A stretch of 36,220 nucleotides of DNA from Myxococcales bacterium (GCA_004554395.1 SFMP01000180.1:1-36220), one strand, 5' to 3'; counted from the first letter of the stretch, positions 15,967 through 24,618 are shown. The notes: a model not told the origin generated them from the sequence alone. Program-made: numbers and translations.

Positions 15967-17751
15967 TCATTTCTCGTTTTGTTTGGCGAGGTGTCGGAAG
16001 ATAGTTCGCGGGTCGACGCCGAGATCTTGTGCAGTTTTAGAACGGTTGCCGTTGTTGAGTTCGAGTACCTCGTTGATATATCGCTTTTGGAAATCGTCTT
16101 TTGCCTCGGCCAGAGTCATGATGGGTTTGAGGACTTCGGGCATGAGGTCGAGGTCGGCGGGCTGGATTTGAGGCTTATCGGAGAGGATGAGTGCCTTCTT
16201 GATGCGGTTTTCGAGCTGCCTGACGTTTCCGGGCCATTTATACTTTCGGATGGCCATAATAGCTTCTTGTGAGAGGTTTTTGGCGACCATGTTGAATTCT
16301 TTTGCGTAGCGTCGGATGAGGCTACGAGCGATGAGAATGACGTCGTCGCCGCGTTCGCACAGCGGGGGCAAGATGAGCGTGATGACGTTGAGACGATAGA
16401 ACAAGTCTTCGCGGAATCGCCCGGCGAGGACTTCTTCTTCGAGATTTCGGTTGGTGGCGGCGACGATTCTGATGTCGACGGGATCGACGGTATTGCTGCC
16501 GACTTTGACGACGGTTTTGTCTTGTATGACGCGGAGGAGTTTGACTTGGAGATCGAGCTGCATTTCGCCGATTTCGTCGAGGAATAGGGTGCCGCCGTTT
16601 GCCTGTTGGAATTTGCCTTGTTTCGTTTGAATTGCGCCCGTAAAAGCGCCTTTGACGTGCCCAAAGAGCTCGCTTTCGAGCAAGTTTTCGGGGATAGCGC
16701 CGCAATTGATGACGACGAATGGATTTTTGGCTCGATTCGATTGTCGATGGATTTCTTGGGCGACGAGTTCTTTGCCCGTGCCCGTTTCGCCTTGGATGAG
16801 AACGGTGACATCGGTGGCGGCAACGCGTTTGACGGTATTGAAGACGTGTTGCATCGGCTGGCATGTTCCGATGATATTTCCGAATTTTAAATCGTCGATT
16901 TGGTCATTGAGCGATTTATTTTCGAATTTGAGGTCGTCGACGAGGATGGCGTTTGCCAAGATGAGCGATATTTGGGCGGCAAAGAGTCGCGTTGCTTCGA
17001 GGTGTTGATCGGTAAATTGGCTCACGATGTTGTCGTTTCCGACGTAGATCAAGCCGATAATCGAACCGCGATCGAGTAGGGGCAGGCACATGACGCTACA
17101 CAAACGCAAGTCGATGACGCTTTGGGAAGCGTTGAAATGTTCGTCGTTGAGCGCGTCTCGCACGATGATGGGCTTTCGCGTTTCGAGGACGTGGTGGACG
17201 ATGGAGTCGGAAAACAAGTCGTCGTCGATCGATTGCTGATTGAAATTGCGCGAGACGTGGCTGACGATTTTTCCGTCGCGTATGATGAGCAAAAAGCCTT
17301 TGTCGGCGTGCACGAGCGAAATGACGTCGTCGATGGCATGGGTGAGGATGGCATCGACGTCGTAGCCTTGCGATAAGTCTTCGGCCATGCGCTGTAGCTT
17401 TTCGAAGGCCGTGTGCGTGTATTCTTGGGCGTCGCTTTGTGCGCTTTTCGATTGGGGCTTGTCGAAAAGCGAGAACTTGGCATGGATTTGTCCGAGAGCA
17501 ATGTCGGCATCGTGTGGAATGAGCGTCTTTTTTTTGATCCGCTTTTCGTCGATGTAGATTTCAGCTTTGCGCGATGCGGGCTCGATTTCGTAGCCGTCTT
17601 TTTCGAGCGTAATCATGGCGTGGAGAGGCTCGACGCCGAGGGCGGCGCACGGAATATCGCAATCGGGCGACGATCCAATCGTCGTTATCTTTTTATAGAG
17701 GTCGTAGTTTTGGTGTTCTATGACGAAGTTGTCGATCGATAAAAAGGGCAT
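15967..17751 (-). CDS. Sigma-54-dependent transcriptional activator with FHA and GAF domains
   Basis: Domains in the 594-residue protein: FHA at about 1-97, GAF at about 115-268, a sigma-54 AAA+ domain at about 292-520, and a Fis-type HTH at about 545-594 (NRSKTAQDLGVDPRTIFRHL). AAA+ motifs are complete: Walker A GETGTGKE at 321-328, the sigma-54 contact loop GAFTGA at 368-373, Walker B GTLFLDEIGE at 387-396, and the arginine region GRFREDLFYRL near 444-454. It should therefore remodel RNA polymerase-sigma54 at enhancer-driven promoters. FHA domains bind phosphothreonine, but here the usual GR and SxxH residues read IGSS and EPLHA, so canonical binding is doubtful. This input layout is common in Myxococcota. 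It lies 44 bases after the UDG-like gene and one base before a lipoprotein gene. Confidence 0.93.
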   Translation of the reverse strand: MPFLSIDNFVIEHQNYDLYKKITTIGSSPDCDIPCAALGVEPLHAMITLEKDGYEIEPASRKAEIYIDEKRIKKKTLIPHDADIALGQIHAKFSLFDKPQSKSAQSDAQEYTHTAFEKLQRMAEDLSQGYDVDAILTHAIDDVISLVHADKGFLLIIRDGKIVSHVSRNFNQQSIDDDLFSDSIVHHVLETRKPIIVRDALNDEHFNASQSVIDLRLCSVMCLPLLDRGSIIGLIYVGNDNIVSQFTDQHLEATRLFAAQISLILANAILVDDLKFENKSLNDQIDDLKFGNIIGTCQPMQHVFNTVKRVAATDVTVLIQGETGTGKELVAQEIHRQSNRAKNPFVVINCGAIPENLLESELFGHVKGAFTGAIQTKQGKFQQANGGTLFLDEIGEMQLDLQVKLLRVIQDKTVVKVGSNTVDPVDIRIVAATNRNLEEEVLAGRFREDLFYRLNVITLILPPLCERGDDVILIARSLIRRYAKEFNMVAKNLSQEAIMAIRKYKWPGNVRQLENRIKKALILSDKPQIQPADLDLMPEVLKPIMTLAEAKDDFQKRYINEVLELNNGNRSKTAQDLGVDPRTIFRHLAKQNEK

Positions 17752-17795
17752 GGGGATATCTTTGACTCCTACGTGGTGGTTTTGCCTAGCGTATT

Positions 17796-18848
17796 TTAAC
17801 GCCTTGACTCTTCAATGGCGAGTTTGAGATCGCCCAAGACTCTTTCTTCGAGTAATTTGGCTTCTCGCTGGTGTTCGGGATCGTTCTTCAAATACTTTAA
17901 GCGGATTTCGGCAGGGTGATGTGTCGCGATGAGCGGAATATCGTTGAATTTCTTGAATTCGCCGCGAACGAGGGCGATATTCGCCGACGTCGAAAACAGT
18001 GCCTCATAGACGATTCCGCCAAAGGCGACGATGACTTTTGGCTGAACGATTTTTATTTCTTCGCGTAAATGCGGTAAACATTGCTTGATCGTATCACCTT
18101 CGGTGCGCTTTTTCACTTCATAAAAGCATTTGATGAGGTGCGTCGTATAGATGTCGCTAGGCTTGATATCGAATCCTTGAGCGACGAGTTGATTCATCCA
18201 CTTTTTGAACAGTTCGTTGTCGTCGTGGGTCAGAAAACTGCCAGTTTGGGCATCGGAATATTGCGCACCAAAGCTGATGAACATGATTCGCGGGCTAACA
18301 TCGCCCGTGCTATTCATGACGCAACGGCGGTCGGCGTAGAAAGTGCACGATGTGCAACTTTGCATGCGCGCGCGAAATGTGTTGAGCTTGATGCGTCGAT
18401 CTTCGACCGACAGCCCGACGCCGTCGCGCACGGATTTCACCGCTTTGAACGTATTGATCATGCTTTTGCGCGGCTGAGTGCGAGCTATTGCCGTGGCAGG
18501 GCTTTGAGCTTGCGTTTGTGGCTGAGTGCGAGTTGGTGTCGTAGCAGGTCTTTGAGCTTGCGTTTGTGGCGCGGTGCGAGCTATTGCCGTGGCAGGTCTT
18601 TGAGCTTGCGTTTGTGGCGCAATGCGAGCTGTTGCCGTGGCAGGGCTTTGGGATCGCGTTTGTGGCGCAGTGCGATGCGCAACAGCCGGTTGTAGCGGTC
18701 TACTTTGCACGACGAGAGGCTTGGCTTCGGGCGGTGCGCCCATCGCTCCCAAGTCGATTTGCGAATGAATCCAAAGCGACAAATCGTGCGCCACGTTTTG
18801 AACGAGCAAAGCGAGTATATTTTGCGGTGATATGGCGTCCAATTCCAT
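17796..18848 (-). CDS. Uracil-DNA glycosylase superfamily protein (family 4-like) with a repetitive N-terminal linker
   Basis: ATG 18846-18848 gives 350 residues; the frame also allows a TTG at 18887. The N-terminus (1-45) is a short helical segment, then a Pro/Gln/Ala/Thr linker contains four 16-residue repeats (about 61-124). The C-terminal domain starts with cysteines 165, 168 and 176, and later shows KC-x17-C after a THLIKC segment, the four iron-sulfur ligands expected of family 4/5 enzymes. PKVIVAFGGIVYEAL and THHPAEIRL follow the family. Motif A, normally GExPGxxE, reads SFGAQYSD, so the catalytic water-activating residues look changed. It may act on another damaged base or be a binding protein. 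It begins a likely operon with the sigma-54 activator 44 bases downstream. Confidence 0.8.
   Translation of the reverse strand: MELDAISPQNILALLVQNVAHDLSLWIHSQIDLGAMGAPPEAKPLVVQSRPLQPAVAHRTAPQTRSQSPATATARIAPQTQAQRPATAIARTAPQTQAQRPATTPTRTQPQTQAQSPATAIARTQPRKSMINTFKAVKSVRDGVGLSVEDRRIKLNTFRARMQSCTSCTFYADRRCVMNSTGDVSPRIMFISFGAQYSDAQTGSFLTHDDNELFKKWMNQLVAQGFDIKPSDIYTTHLIKCFYEVKKRTEGDTIKQCLPHLREEIKIVQPKVIVAFGGIVYEALFSTSANIALVRGEFKKFNDIPLIATHHPAEIRLKYLKNDPEHQREAKLLEERVLGDLKLAIEESRR
18477..18668 (-). repeat. Four 48-bp tandem repeats inside the UDG-like gene
   Basis: The gene carries four in-frame 48-bp units encoding the pattern (A/Q)PQTxxQxPATxxxRx. At DNA level the units share GAGCTTGCGTTTGTGGC and GCCGTGGCAG on the plus strand. 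Such a tandem is prone to copy-number change by slippage. Confidence 0.85.
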
Positions 18849-19007
18849 GGCTCCGTGCCCTTGCGCCCGTGCGCGAATAAAATTCAATAATTGCCTTATC
18901 GTATCTTATAAAATGCGAAGGCAATGTTGATAACCGAATTTCGTTGAATAACTCGCCGATGCGGCATTCGGTTCGCCGACACTATAACACAAATCGCGAA
19001 TGTTCGC

Positions 19008-20165
19008 TCAATCTACCTTATGCCGTCGATTCAATTGTCGGGTAATATTTTTTTGCAAAGCTTCGTTTGTGCCGCCGCCGATGGCGATGAGAATGGCATC
19101 GCGCAAGAGTCTTTCGACGGGGTAGGCTTCGGTATAGCCATTGGCGCCGAGGGTTTGGATGGCGTTTCGGGCGATTTCTTCGGCACTCGTCGCGCAAAAG
19201 AGTTTTGTCGCATCGGCATCGATCGAGGCATCGGGATGCCGATCGATGATTCGTTGCGTCGTCGCCTCGATGAGCGTTTGCATGGCTCGCATTTTGGCAT
19301 AGCTCTCTGCAATCATCTTCTGTATTTGCCCAAATTCATCGATTTTTTTGCCAAATGCGACGCGTTGCGCCGCATAATCTTTCATACAATCGACGCAAGT
19401 CTTGGCAATTCCGCACGATTGCGCGGCTAGCCCGAGTCGTTCGACGGCGAGGTTGCGTATCATGGGGCGCAGCCCCTCGTGTAGGTTGCCGACGAGGGAA
19501 TCGTCTGCGATATGGCAATCGGCAAACGTCACAATGCCCGTTGGACTCGAACGCATGCCGAGTTTTTTTTCGCACGGCGTGACGGCGATTCCCGCGCTAT
19601 GCATATCGACTAGGAACAAGCTCATATCGCGTCTTTCTTGCCCTGTTCGGGCATAGACGAGCAAATATTGGGCGACAGGAGCATTTGTAATCCATTGCTT
19701 AATGCCATTGAGCACGTAGCCCGATTCTGTTTTCGTCGCCGTCGTCTTCATCGCGAGCACATCGGTGCCGGCATTGGGTTCGGTCATTGCCATGCCCGAA
19801 ATCGGTTTGGCTCGGAGTATATCGGCGTGGCGCAGAGGTATGGGGCGCGATAGGTCGCGCCACGTGTGGTAGAGTTGGTGAGCGAAGAGCAGTTCTTGCG
19901 ATAAATAGCTCAAAGCAAGCGCTGGATCGTACATGCTGAGCGATTCGATGACGGCAATGGGGGCCGAAATATCGAGATTCGATCCGGCGAGGTCTTCTGG
20001 GAGCGTCGTATTCATGACGCCGAGTTCGGCGTCGAGTTTCCGATATAGCGATAGATCGAAGCGACACGACGCATCGCGCGCCCCAGCCTCGGGCAAAGCA
20101 TAGCGCTGTGCCCACGATCGCACCGTCGACGCCAGTATTTGTGCAATATCGGATTCAGTTTGCAT
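19008..20165 (-). CDS. Acyl-CoA dehydrogenase, isovaleryl/long-chain type by catalytic residue
   Basis: ATG 20163-20165 gives 386 residues, the usual family length; the open frame extends further but overlaps the previous gene. The enzyme uses FAD to make an alpha,beta-double bond in acyl-CoA and passes electrons to ETF. Signature 1 is present as MAMTEPNAGTD. The C-terminal ALGANGYTEAYPVERLLRD-type segment reads TLGANGYTEAYPVERLLRD. The loop carrying the catalytic Glu in medium-chain enzymes (YEGT) reads IGGGT, while a Glu is present in AVERLGLAA, the position used by isovaleryl-CoA and long-chain enzymes. Branched-chain or long-chain substrate is thus more likely than medium-chain. The start overlaps the upstream lipoprotein gene by 11 bp, an unusual partner for a metabolic enzyme. 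Confidence 0.92.
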   Translation of the reverse strand: MQTESDIAQILASTVRSWAQRYALPEAGARDASCRFDLSLYRKLDAELGVMNTTLPEDLAGSNLDISAPIAVIESLSMYDPALALSYLSQELLFAHQLYHTWRDLSRPIPLRHADILRAKPISGMAMTEPNAGTDVLAMKTTATKTESGYVLNGIKQWITNAPVAQYLLVYARTGQERRDMSLFLVDMHSAGIAVTPCEKKLGMRSSPTGIVTFADCHIADDSLVGNLHEGLRPMIRNLAVERLGLAAQSCGIAKTCVDCMKDYAAQRVAFGKKIDEFGQIQKMIAESYAKMRAMQTLIEATTQRIIDRHPDASIDADATKLFCATSAEEIARNAIQTLGANGYTEAYPVERLLRDAILIAIGGGTNEALQKNITRQLNRRHKVD

Positions 20166-21051
20166 CGTTTGGTTCACTTTCTGTATCGGCGACATAGCGA
20201 TAAAATGCGCCTTGTGCCGCGATGCGCAAGGCTTTTTCGAAATCAGCTTCGTCGCCGGCGATTGGCGCATCTTTGCCGTTTGCCAAAATCCCATCATCGC
20301 CCGAGTTTTGCGCATCGAACGAAACGGCTAAGCCGTGTTCCGATGTTTGATGGATATCGAAGCAAAAATTCGCTCGAACTTCGGAGCAAAGATGCGCTTT
20401 TTTCTGGCCGTCGTCGAGTTTTCCCGTCGCCGTCACTATCATCATATCGCCCGAGTCGGTGGCATGGTCGATGCGCAAGACGACGTTGATTGCATCGTCG
20501 GGCATGGTATAGACTTCGATCGAACGCCCCGATTTATCTTCGTAAAAACCGCCAAATCCGCGAATTTCGTGCGAAAGCAAGAGCTTGCCCGTGAATTTAT
20601 CGATGACTTTTGCGCGATGTATGAGTGTCGATACATAGGCTTCGGGTGCGGGCATGCCCGATCGCACGCGTTCATTGATTTCGCGTCCCTTTGCCGACTT
20701 TAGCCAATTGTCTTGATCGGCTCGAATTCTCTCAAAGTCCGCGTCGCTAAGGACGTTTCTTGCGCTATCGAGAGCGTCTTTGATGGCATTTTCTGCATCA
20801 TCGCCGCGCGCCGTCTGATCGAGGATTTGCCGTCGCGTCGCCATTTGTCGGGCTTTTTCGTCGTCGTCGAGATCGGCTTCACCGCCGACGACGACATCGG
20901 CGCGTTCTAGGCGCGGCATATCGCGATACCTCTCCGATGAACGCGATTTACCAGATTCGCTTTGTGAATGACACGAAGCCGTGCCAATGGCGCAAGCCGC
21001 CATCAAGCACATTGCGATTGCCTTTGCATGTCTTTGAAGAACGACTACCAT
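20155..21051 (-). CDS. Lipoprotein with LprI-like segment
   Basis: The 298-residue product has a lipoprotein signal ending GTASC (cysteine 27), then an acidic/basic linker. Residues about 101-126 read LSDADFERIRADQDNWLKSAKGR, resembling the L..AQ..W...R segment of LprI/DUF1311 proteins, some of which inhibit lysozyme. The rest is a probable beta-rich domain with two cysteines (HLCSEVRANFC) that could pair. The similarity is short, so the call is tentative. Its ATG overlaps the phosphatase stop by 7 bp and its end overlaps the acyl-CoA dehydrogenase start by 11 bp, placing it in the middle of a translationally coupled set. Confidence 0.78.
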   Translation of the reverse strand: MVVVLQRHAKAIAMCLMAACAIGTASCHSQSESGKSRSSERYRDMPRLERADVVVGGEADLDDDEKARQMATRRQILDQTARGDDAENAIKDALDSARNVLSDADFERIRADQDNWLKSAKGREINERVRSGMPAPEAYVSTLIHRAKVIDKFTGKLLLSHEIRGFGGFYEDKSGRSIEVYTMPDDAINVVLRIDHATDSGDMMIVTATGKLDDGQKKAHLCSEVRANFCFDIHQTSEHGLAVSFDAQNSGDDGILANGKDAPIAGDEADFEKALRIAAQGAFYRYVADTESEPNDAN

Positions 21052-23297
21052 TTGTTGAACGTGGGTTTAAACGTCTTCGTGACGCTGTCTTCGTCGTCGT
21101 CATACAAATCGGGCGAAATTTCGATGCTGTCGCCGTCGGCTTCTTCGGGCGGAGCAATCACTTCTTTCGGTGGAATGTAATAATTCGAGACGGGTTTCGA
21201 GATGATGATCGAATCGTCTTCATCGTCGTCACATTCGTAGATGGCACTCGTCGCCGCGCCGTCTTGGGGCTTCATTTGAGCGAGGTCGTTGTCGAGTTTG
21301 ACCTTGAAAGGCTGGATTTCGGGGCCCGGAACGGGTGAGAGGCGCGAAGCCGACGGAACCGAAGGTCGCGACGATTGGGCAGAACGAAGCGCCGCTGGCT
21401 TCGAACGGCTGGCGTCTTGCGATGGCGCCGAAGGCAACAGCGTCGCGGCTTGTGGCGACGATGCTGGCGCATGGCGGACTTCTTGAGACGGCGTTCGCGT
21501 CGCGCCTCCGATGTTGAGCGATGGCGGCGGCGTATGCAAATCGTCATCCGATATAATCGGGCATTCGAGCATCGTTTTAATATTGCTTGCTTCGTCGTCG
21601 TCTTCGATATTGCTCATATCGTCGGTTTCGAATAGCTCTTTGTCGTTTTCGACGTTCAAAGCCTCTTGATCGGCGCTCGAAGCTGCCGAGATCGGTGGCG
21701 CTGTGAAGAGCAAGTTCGTATCGGGAAGATCGGTTTTATCTTGCTTTGCCGAATTTTCTATTTCTTTAGGTGCATTTGCCGATGCCAAATTCGCCTTATC
21801 GACGTTATTGTCGAATTCTTTGCCATCTGCGGCTTTTGCCATTTCTTGCGATGGGTGCGAACCCGCTTCGACGGGTTTGACGCGCGTTGGCTGCATGACG
21901 GCGGGCATGCCCGTCGAATTGCTTCGCCCAGCGCTCCCAATCGGTTTGGGCATGGCGCGTTGTGTCGGCTTCGTTTCGACGATTTCGCGCACCGAATGCA
22001 TGCGTTGAACGACGGGAGCCACGGCTTTTTGAACCCCAGGCATGGCGACCATACTCGGGCGCATGCCTTGTGCCGGACCTTGCATGAGGTGAGCCGCCAT
22101 TGGCGCACTTATCGGCGTCATCGCGTTCATCGTCGGCATGCCGCTCTGACCCATGCCCGCCGGTCCCATACCGCTTTGACCCATTCCAGCCCCCATGCTT
22201 GCGGGGCCCATACCCGGGGCCATTCCAGCCCCCATGCCTGCGGGGCCCATTCCAGGTCCCATGCCGCCTTGAGCCATGCCTGCGGGGCCCATTCCAAGTC
22301 CCATGCCGCCTTGAGCCATGCCTGCGGGTCCCATTCCAGGTCCCATGCCGCCTTGAGCCATGCTGGCGAGTCCCATACCCGGTCCCATACCGCCTTGACC
22401 CATTCCCGGACCCATACCGCCTTGCCCCATGCCCATCGCATTGGGTTGAACGGGTTGCATACCCATCGGACGCATCGCCGGATGCATCGAGCCAATATGC
22501 GCTTGTGGCTTGGGTTGTTGCGCGGCGTCTTCTTCTTCGACCGAAACGCATACGACGGTGACGTTGTCTTTTCCGCCGGCCTTGAGCGCCAGCCCGATGA
22601 GCGACGAACACGCATCATCGAGCGTATGCGCCTCGGCTATCGTCTTGCAAATCATCGAATCCGACACCAAATCGCTCAGACCATCCGAGCACATCATATA
22701 AATGTCGCCCTTCTCGCGCGGCACTTCTTTGATATCGACTTCGACTTCGTCTTTGAGTCCAATCGCCCGCAAAATGACGTTTTTATTCGCAAAATTCGCT
22801 GCATCTTCGGGCCGCAATTCGCCCTTGTCGATGAGGTGGTTCATGAGCGAGTGATCGCGCGTCATCTGCGTAATCTCGCCTTTGCGCACGCGATAAATGC
22901 GAGAGTCGCCGACGTGAGCCAAAACGAGCCCATGCGGCGCGTTAAATATCGCCGTCACCGTCGTTCCCATCCCCTCCATCGATCGGTCCTTGCACGATTG
23001 GATGAAAACGCGTTCATTGGCATACATGATGGCATTGGCGAGCAACTTCGCCTCGAAACTCCATTCGGGCTTTGTTGGGAACGACAGCTTGAACCCAGGT
23101 TGCCGCGCCATTTCGCAAATGTATTGTGCCACGTGGCTGACGCACATCGTCGACGCCACCTGCCCCGACGCATGCCCCCCCATGCCATCGGCTAAGACGT
23201 ATAGCCCCGCACTTTGAATGACGGCAAAATTATCTTCGTTATTTGTTCTCTTGAGACCGACATCGGTCTTTGCAGCAAATGCCAACTTCGACGCCAT
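21045..23297 (-). CDS. PP2C-family Ser/Thr phosphatase with long Met/Gly-rich C-terminal region
   Basis: Residues 1-252 form a complete PP2C (PPM) domain. It has RTNNEDN (metal-binding acidic pair at 21-22), LADGMGGHASG at 35-45, HVGDSRIYR near 128-136, CSDGLSD at 193-199 and GGKDNVTVV at 241-249, so all metal ligands are present. It dephosphorylates phospho-Ser/Thr, normally opposing Hanks-type kinases, but no kinase gene is in the window. The remaining 500 residues are low complexity: a Met/Gly/Pro repeat (about 278-372), then Pro/Ser/Ala-rich and acidic segments. No membrane helix is evident, so it is probably cytoplasmic. The start ATG 23295-23297 has GGGGTG 6 bases upstream. It lies 90 bases after a lipoprotein gene and overlaps the next lipoprotein gene by 7 bp. 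Confidence 0.92.
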   Translation of the reverse strand: MASKLAFAAKTDVGLKRTNNEDNFAVIQSAGLYVLADGMGGHASGQVASTMCVSHVAQYICEMARQPGFKLSFPTKPEWSFEAKLLANAIMYANERVFIQSCKDRSMEGMGTTVTAIFNAPHGLVLAHVGDSRIYRVRKGEITQMTRDHSLMNHLIDKGELRPEDAANFANKNVILRAIGLKDEVEVDIKEVPREKGDIYMMCSDGLSDLVSDSMICKTIAEAHTLDDACSSLIGLALKAGGKDNVTVVCVSVEEEDAAQQPKPQAHIGSMHPAMRPMGMQPVQPNAMGMGQGGMGPGMGQGGMGPGMGLASMAQGGMGPGMGPAGMAQGGMGLGMGPAGMAQGGMGPGMGPAGMGAGMAPGMGPASMGAGMGQSGMGPAGMGQSGMPTMNAMTPISAPMAAHLMQGPAQGMRPSMVAMPGVQKAVAPVVQRMHSVREIVETKPTQRAMPKPIGSAGRSNSTGMPAVMQPTRVKPVEAGSHPSQEMAKAADGKEFDNNVDKANLASANAPKEIENSAKQDKTDLPDTNLLFTAPPISAASSADQEALNVENDKELFETDDMSNIEDDDEASNIKTMLECPIISDDDLHTPPPSLNIGGATRTPSQEVRHAPASSPQAATLLPSAPSQDASRSKPAALRSAQSSRPSVPSASRLSPVPGPEIQPFKVKLDNDLAQMKPQDGAATSAIYECDDDEDDSIIISKPVSNYYIPPKEVIAPPEEADGDSIEISPDLYDDDEDSVTKTFKPTFNKW
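22130..22466 (-). repeat. Met/Gly/Pro-coding tandem repeat inside the PP2C gene
   Basis: Degenerate units encode GMGPAGMAQGGMGP with a period near 42 bp, plus shorter GMGQ/GMGA variants at both ends. Three near-identical copies lie between about 22240 and 22380. The repeat explains the long artefactual open frames on the other strand here. Confidence 0.85.
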
Positions 23298-23387
23298 GAT
23301 TCACCCCGTTTATCGATTGGGCGCGCTTTCGCCCCCTATGATTGCCTCTGAATAACCGCTTCTCATCGGGCAGAGTCGAACTGGCGA

Positions 23388-23813
23388 CTAGGGAATCGAA
23401 ACTTCAATCGTGTACTCCGATTGGAACGCTTCGCAAAAGATTTCGAGATAGTAGTGACCTGGAATGGCATCGAACTCCTGAATGTTGCGCGAACCTGGCT
23501 TAAACCGCAGGCGATGCATCTCTTCACCCGTCGCCTTGCGAATGACGACTGTGCCACCCGCCGCTGGCTCGTCGAACGCAAACGTCACCGCAATGCGCCC
23601 CTCCCCAGGCACGGTAAAATATTTCCAGTCGGTCTTGTCGCCATCGATACACGTGACATGGTCCAAAACGAGGTCGTTAATCTTGATTTCGATGGCACCC
23701 AAACGGTCTTTGTCGTCGCCCGAATTCGTCTCGGGGCCCAGCGTTTCACACGCCGCACATATCATCAATGTAAACGCACTCAGTAGCGCCAATCCTCTTT
23801 TGAACAGTCTCAT
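23388..23813 (-). CDS. Lipoprotein with PPC-like beta-sandwich domain
   Basis: ATG 23811-23813 gives 141 residues beginning MRLFKRGLALL and a lipobox ICAAC (cysteine 22); an open frame continues upstream without signal features. After a short polar linker the domain reads DKTDWKYFTVPGEGRIAV, then FDAIPGHYYLEIF and SEYTIEVS at the end. This D-x-DW-x-F ... G-x-YY-x-x-V pattern is that of bacterial pre-peptidase C-terminal (PPC) domains, small beta-sandwiches usually found on secreted proteins. Two cysteines (one in DHVTCIDG, one in EIFCEAF) may form a disulfide. It is probably a cell-envelope binding or structural protein. It heads the minus-strand run that continues with the PP2C gene 90 bases downstream. 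Confidence 0.78.
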   Translation of the reverse strand: MRLFKRGLALLSAFTLMICAACETLGPETNSGDDKDRLGAIEIKINDLVLDHVTCIDGDKTDWKYFTVPGEGRIAVTFAFDEPAAGGTVVIRKATGEEMHRLRFKPGSRNIQEFDAIPGHYYLEIFCEAFQSEYTIEVSIP

Positions 23814-23951
23814 CTTCGCAACCCTATTCACAAATAATGCCAAGAAATTTACTCTGCACCTCGCCATCTTATACAGCGAATTATGCCACGGCGTCAAGCC
23901 GTGCCGCACGTGCGTTTCATTTTCGCCGGCTATTCTGGCGAATACGCCGTC

Positions 23952-24189
23952 GGCTGCGGCTATGTGCTCGTTTCACTGCGCGCATACGCCTCCGCTTGCG
24001 CCCTATCGCCTTTTGGCGATACGGGCTTTTGGCTGCGGCTATGTGCTCGTTTCACTGCGCGCATACGCCTCCGCTTGCGCCCTATCGCCTTTTGGCGATA
24101 CGGTCGCTTTTGTCGCCCTATCGCCTTTCGGCGATACGGGCTTTTGGCTGCGGCTATGTGCTCGTTTCACTGCGCGCATACGCCTCCGC
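23952..24189 (-). repeat. Second array of modular hairpin repeats
   Basis: Three copies of a 44-base segment start at 23952, 24031 and 24146 (GGCTGCGGCTATGTGCTCG..., ending GCCTCCGC at 24189). Between them are hairpins of the GTAT-core-ATAG family: TATCGCC-ttttGGCGATA twice and TATCGCC-tttcGGCGATA once. In minus-strand reading the units are AAAAGCCCGTATCGCCnAAAGGCGATAGGGCG, the same frame as the arrays at 4.6 and 32.5 kb. Plus-strand open frames through it encode only repetitive peptides. Confidence 0.88.
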
Positions 24190-24618
24190 ATTCTAAATAC
24201 GAGCAAATACCTTTGCCTGAATATTTCATTCCCATCGTTTTAAATCGACGAATATCGGGTTAGGACGACGATTATCGAGCATTGCAGCTATTTTGCACTC
24301 ATTGAGGCGGGGCGAGTGAAGCCTCGGTTGTAGAATACAATAAATCGCTTGCACAAAACGCGCGAAATCACGTATATGTGAGAATGAGGCGACAATTGCA
24401 ATGGTACGCATTCATGGGATGTCTGTGCGAAAGTGTAGTTGTTTGTTTGCACAAGCGTTTGTGCTACGCGCCTAGAACTCAGAAACGCCAAGTGTTTAAG
24501 GAAGAGCGGGCGTTTTGCGCGATTTTTTGCGAAACATCGATCTAAACAGGTGATATGCGCAATCGGAGAGGTCTAGGGGCAGGTGTTTTCGTTGAGGCAG
24601 TGGAGCTGTCTGCGTCGT
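24190..24618. other. Divergent intergenic region upstream of ftsZ
   Basis: No gene is seen. This is the switch point: everything from 4995 to 23813 is on the minus strand and everything after is on the plus strand. GAGGC at 24304-24308 and GCCTC near 24321 form a small inverted repeat, followed by TAGAAT, a possible -10. No DnaA-box cluster was found, so I do not call an origin. Confidence 0.45.

Noticed and set aside
21666..23195. 509-codon plus-strand frame opposite the PP2C gene
   Set aside because: His/Arg/Ser repetitive peptide, mirror of the PP2C repeat; the minus strand carries intact phosphatase motifs.
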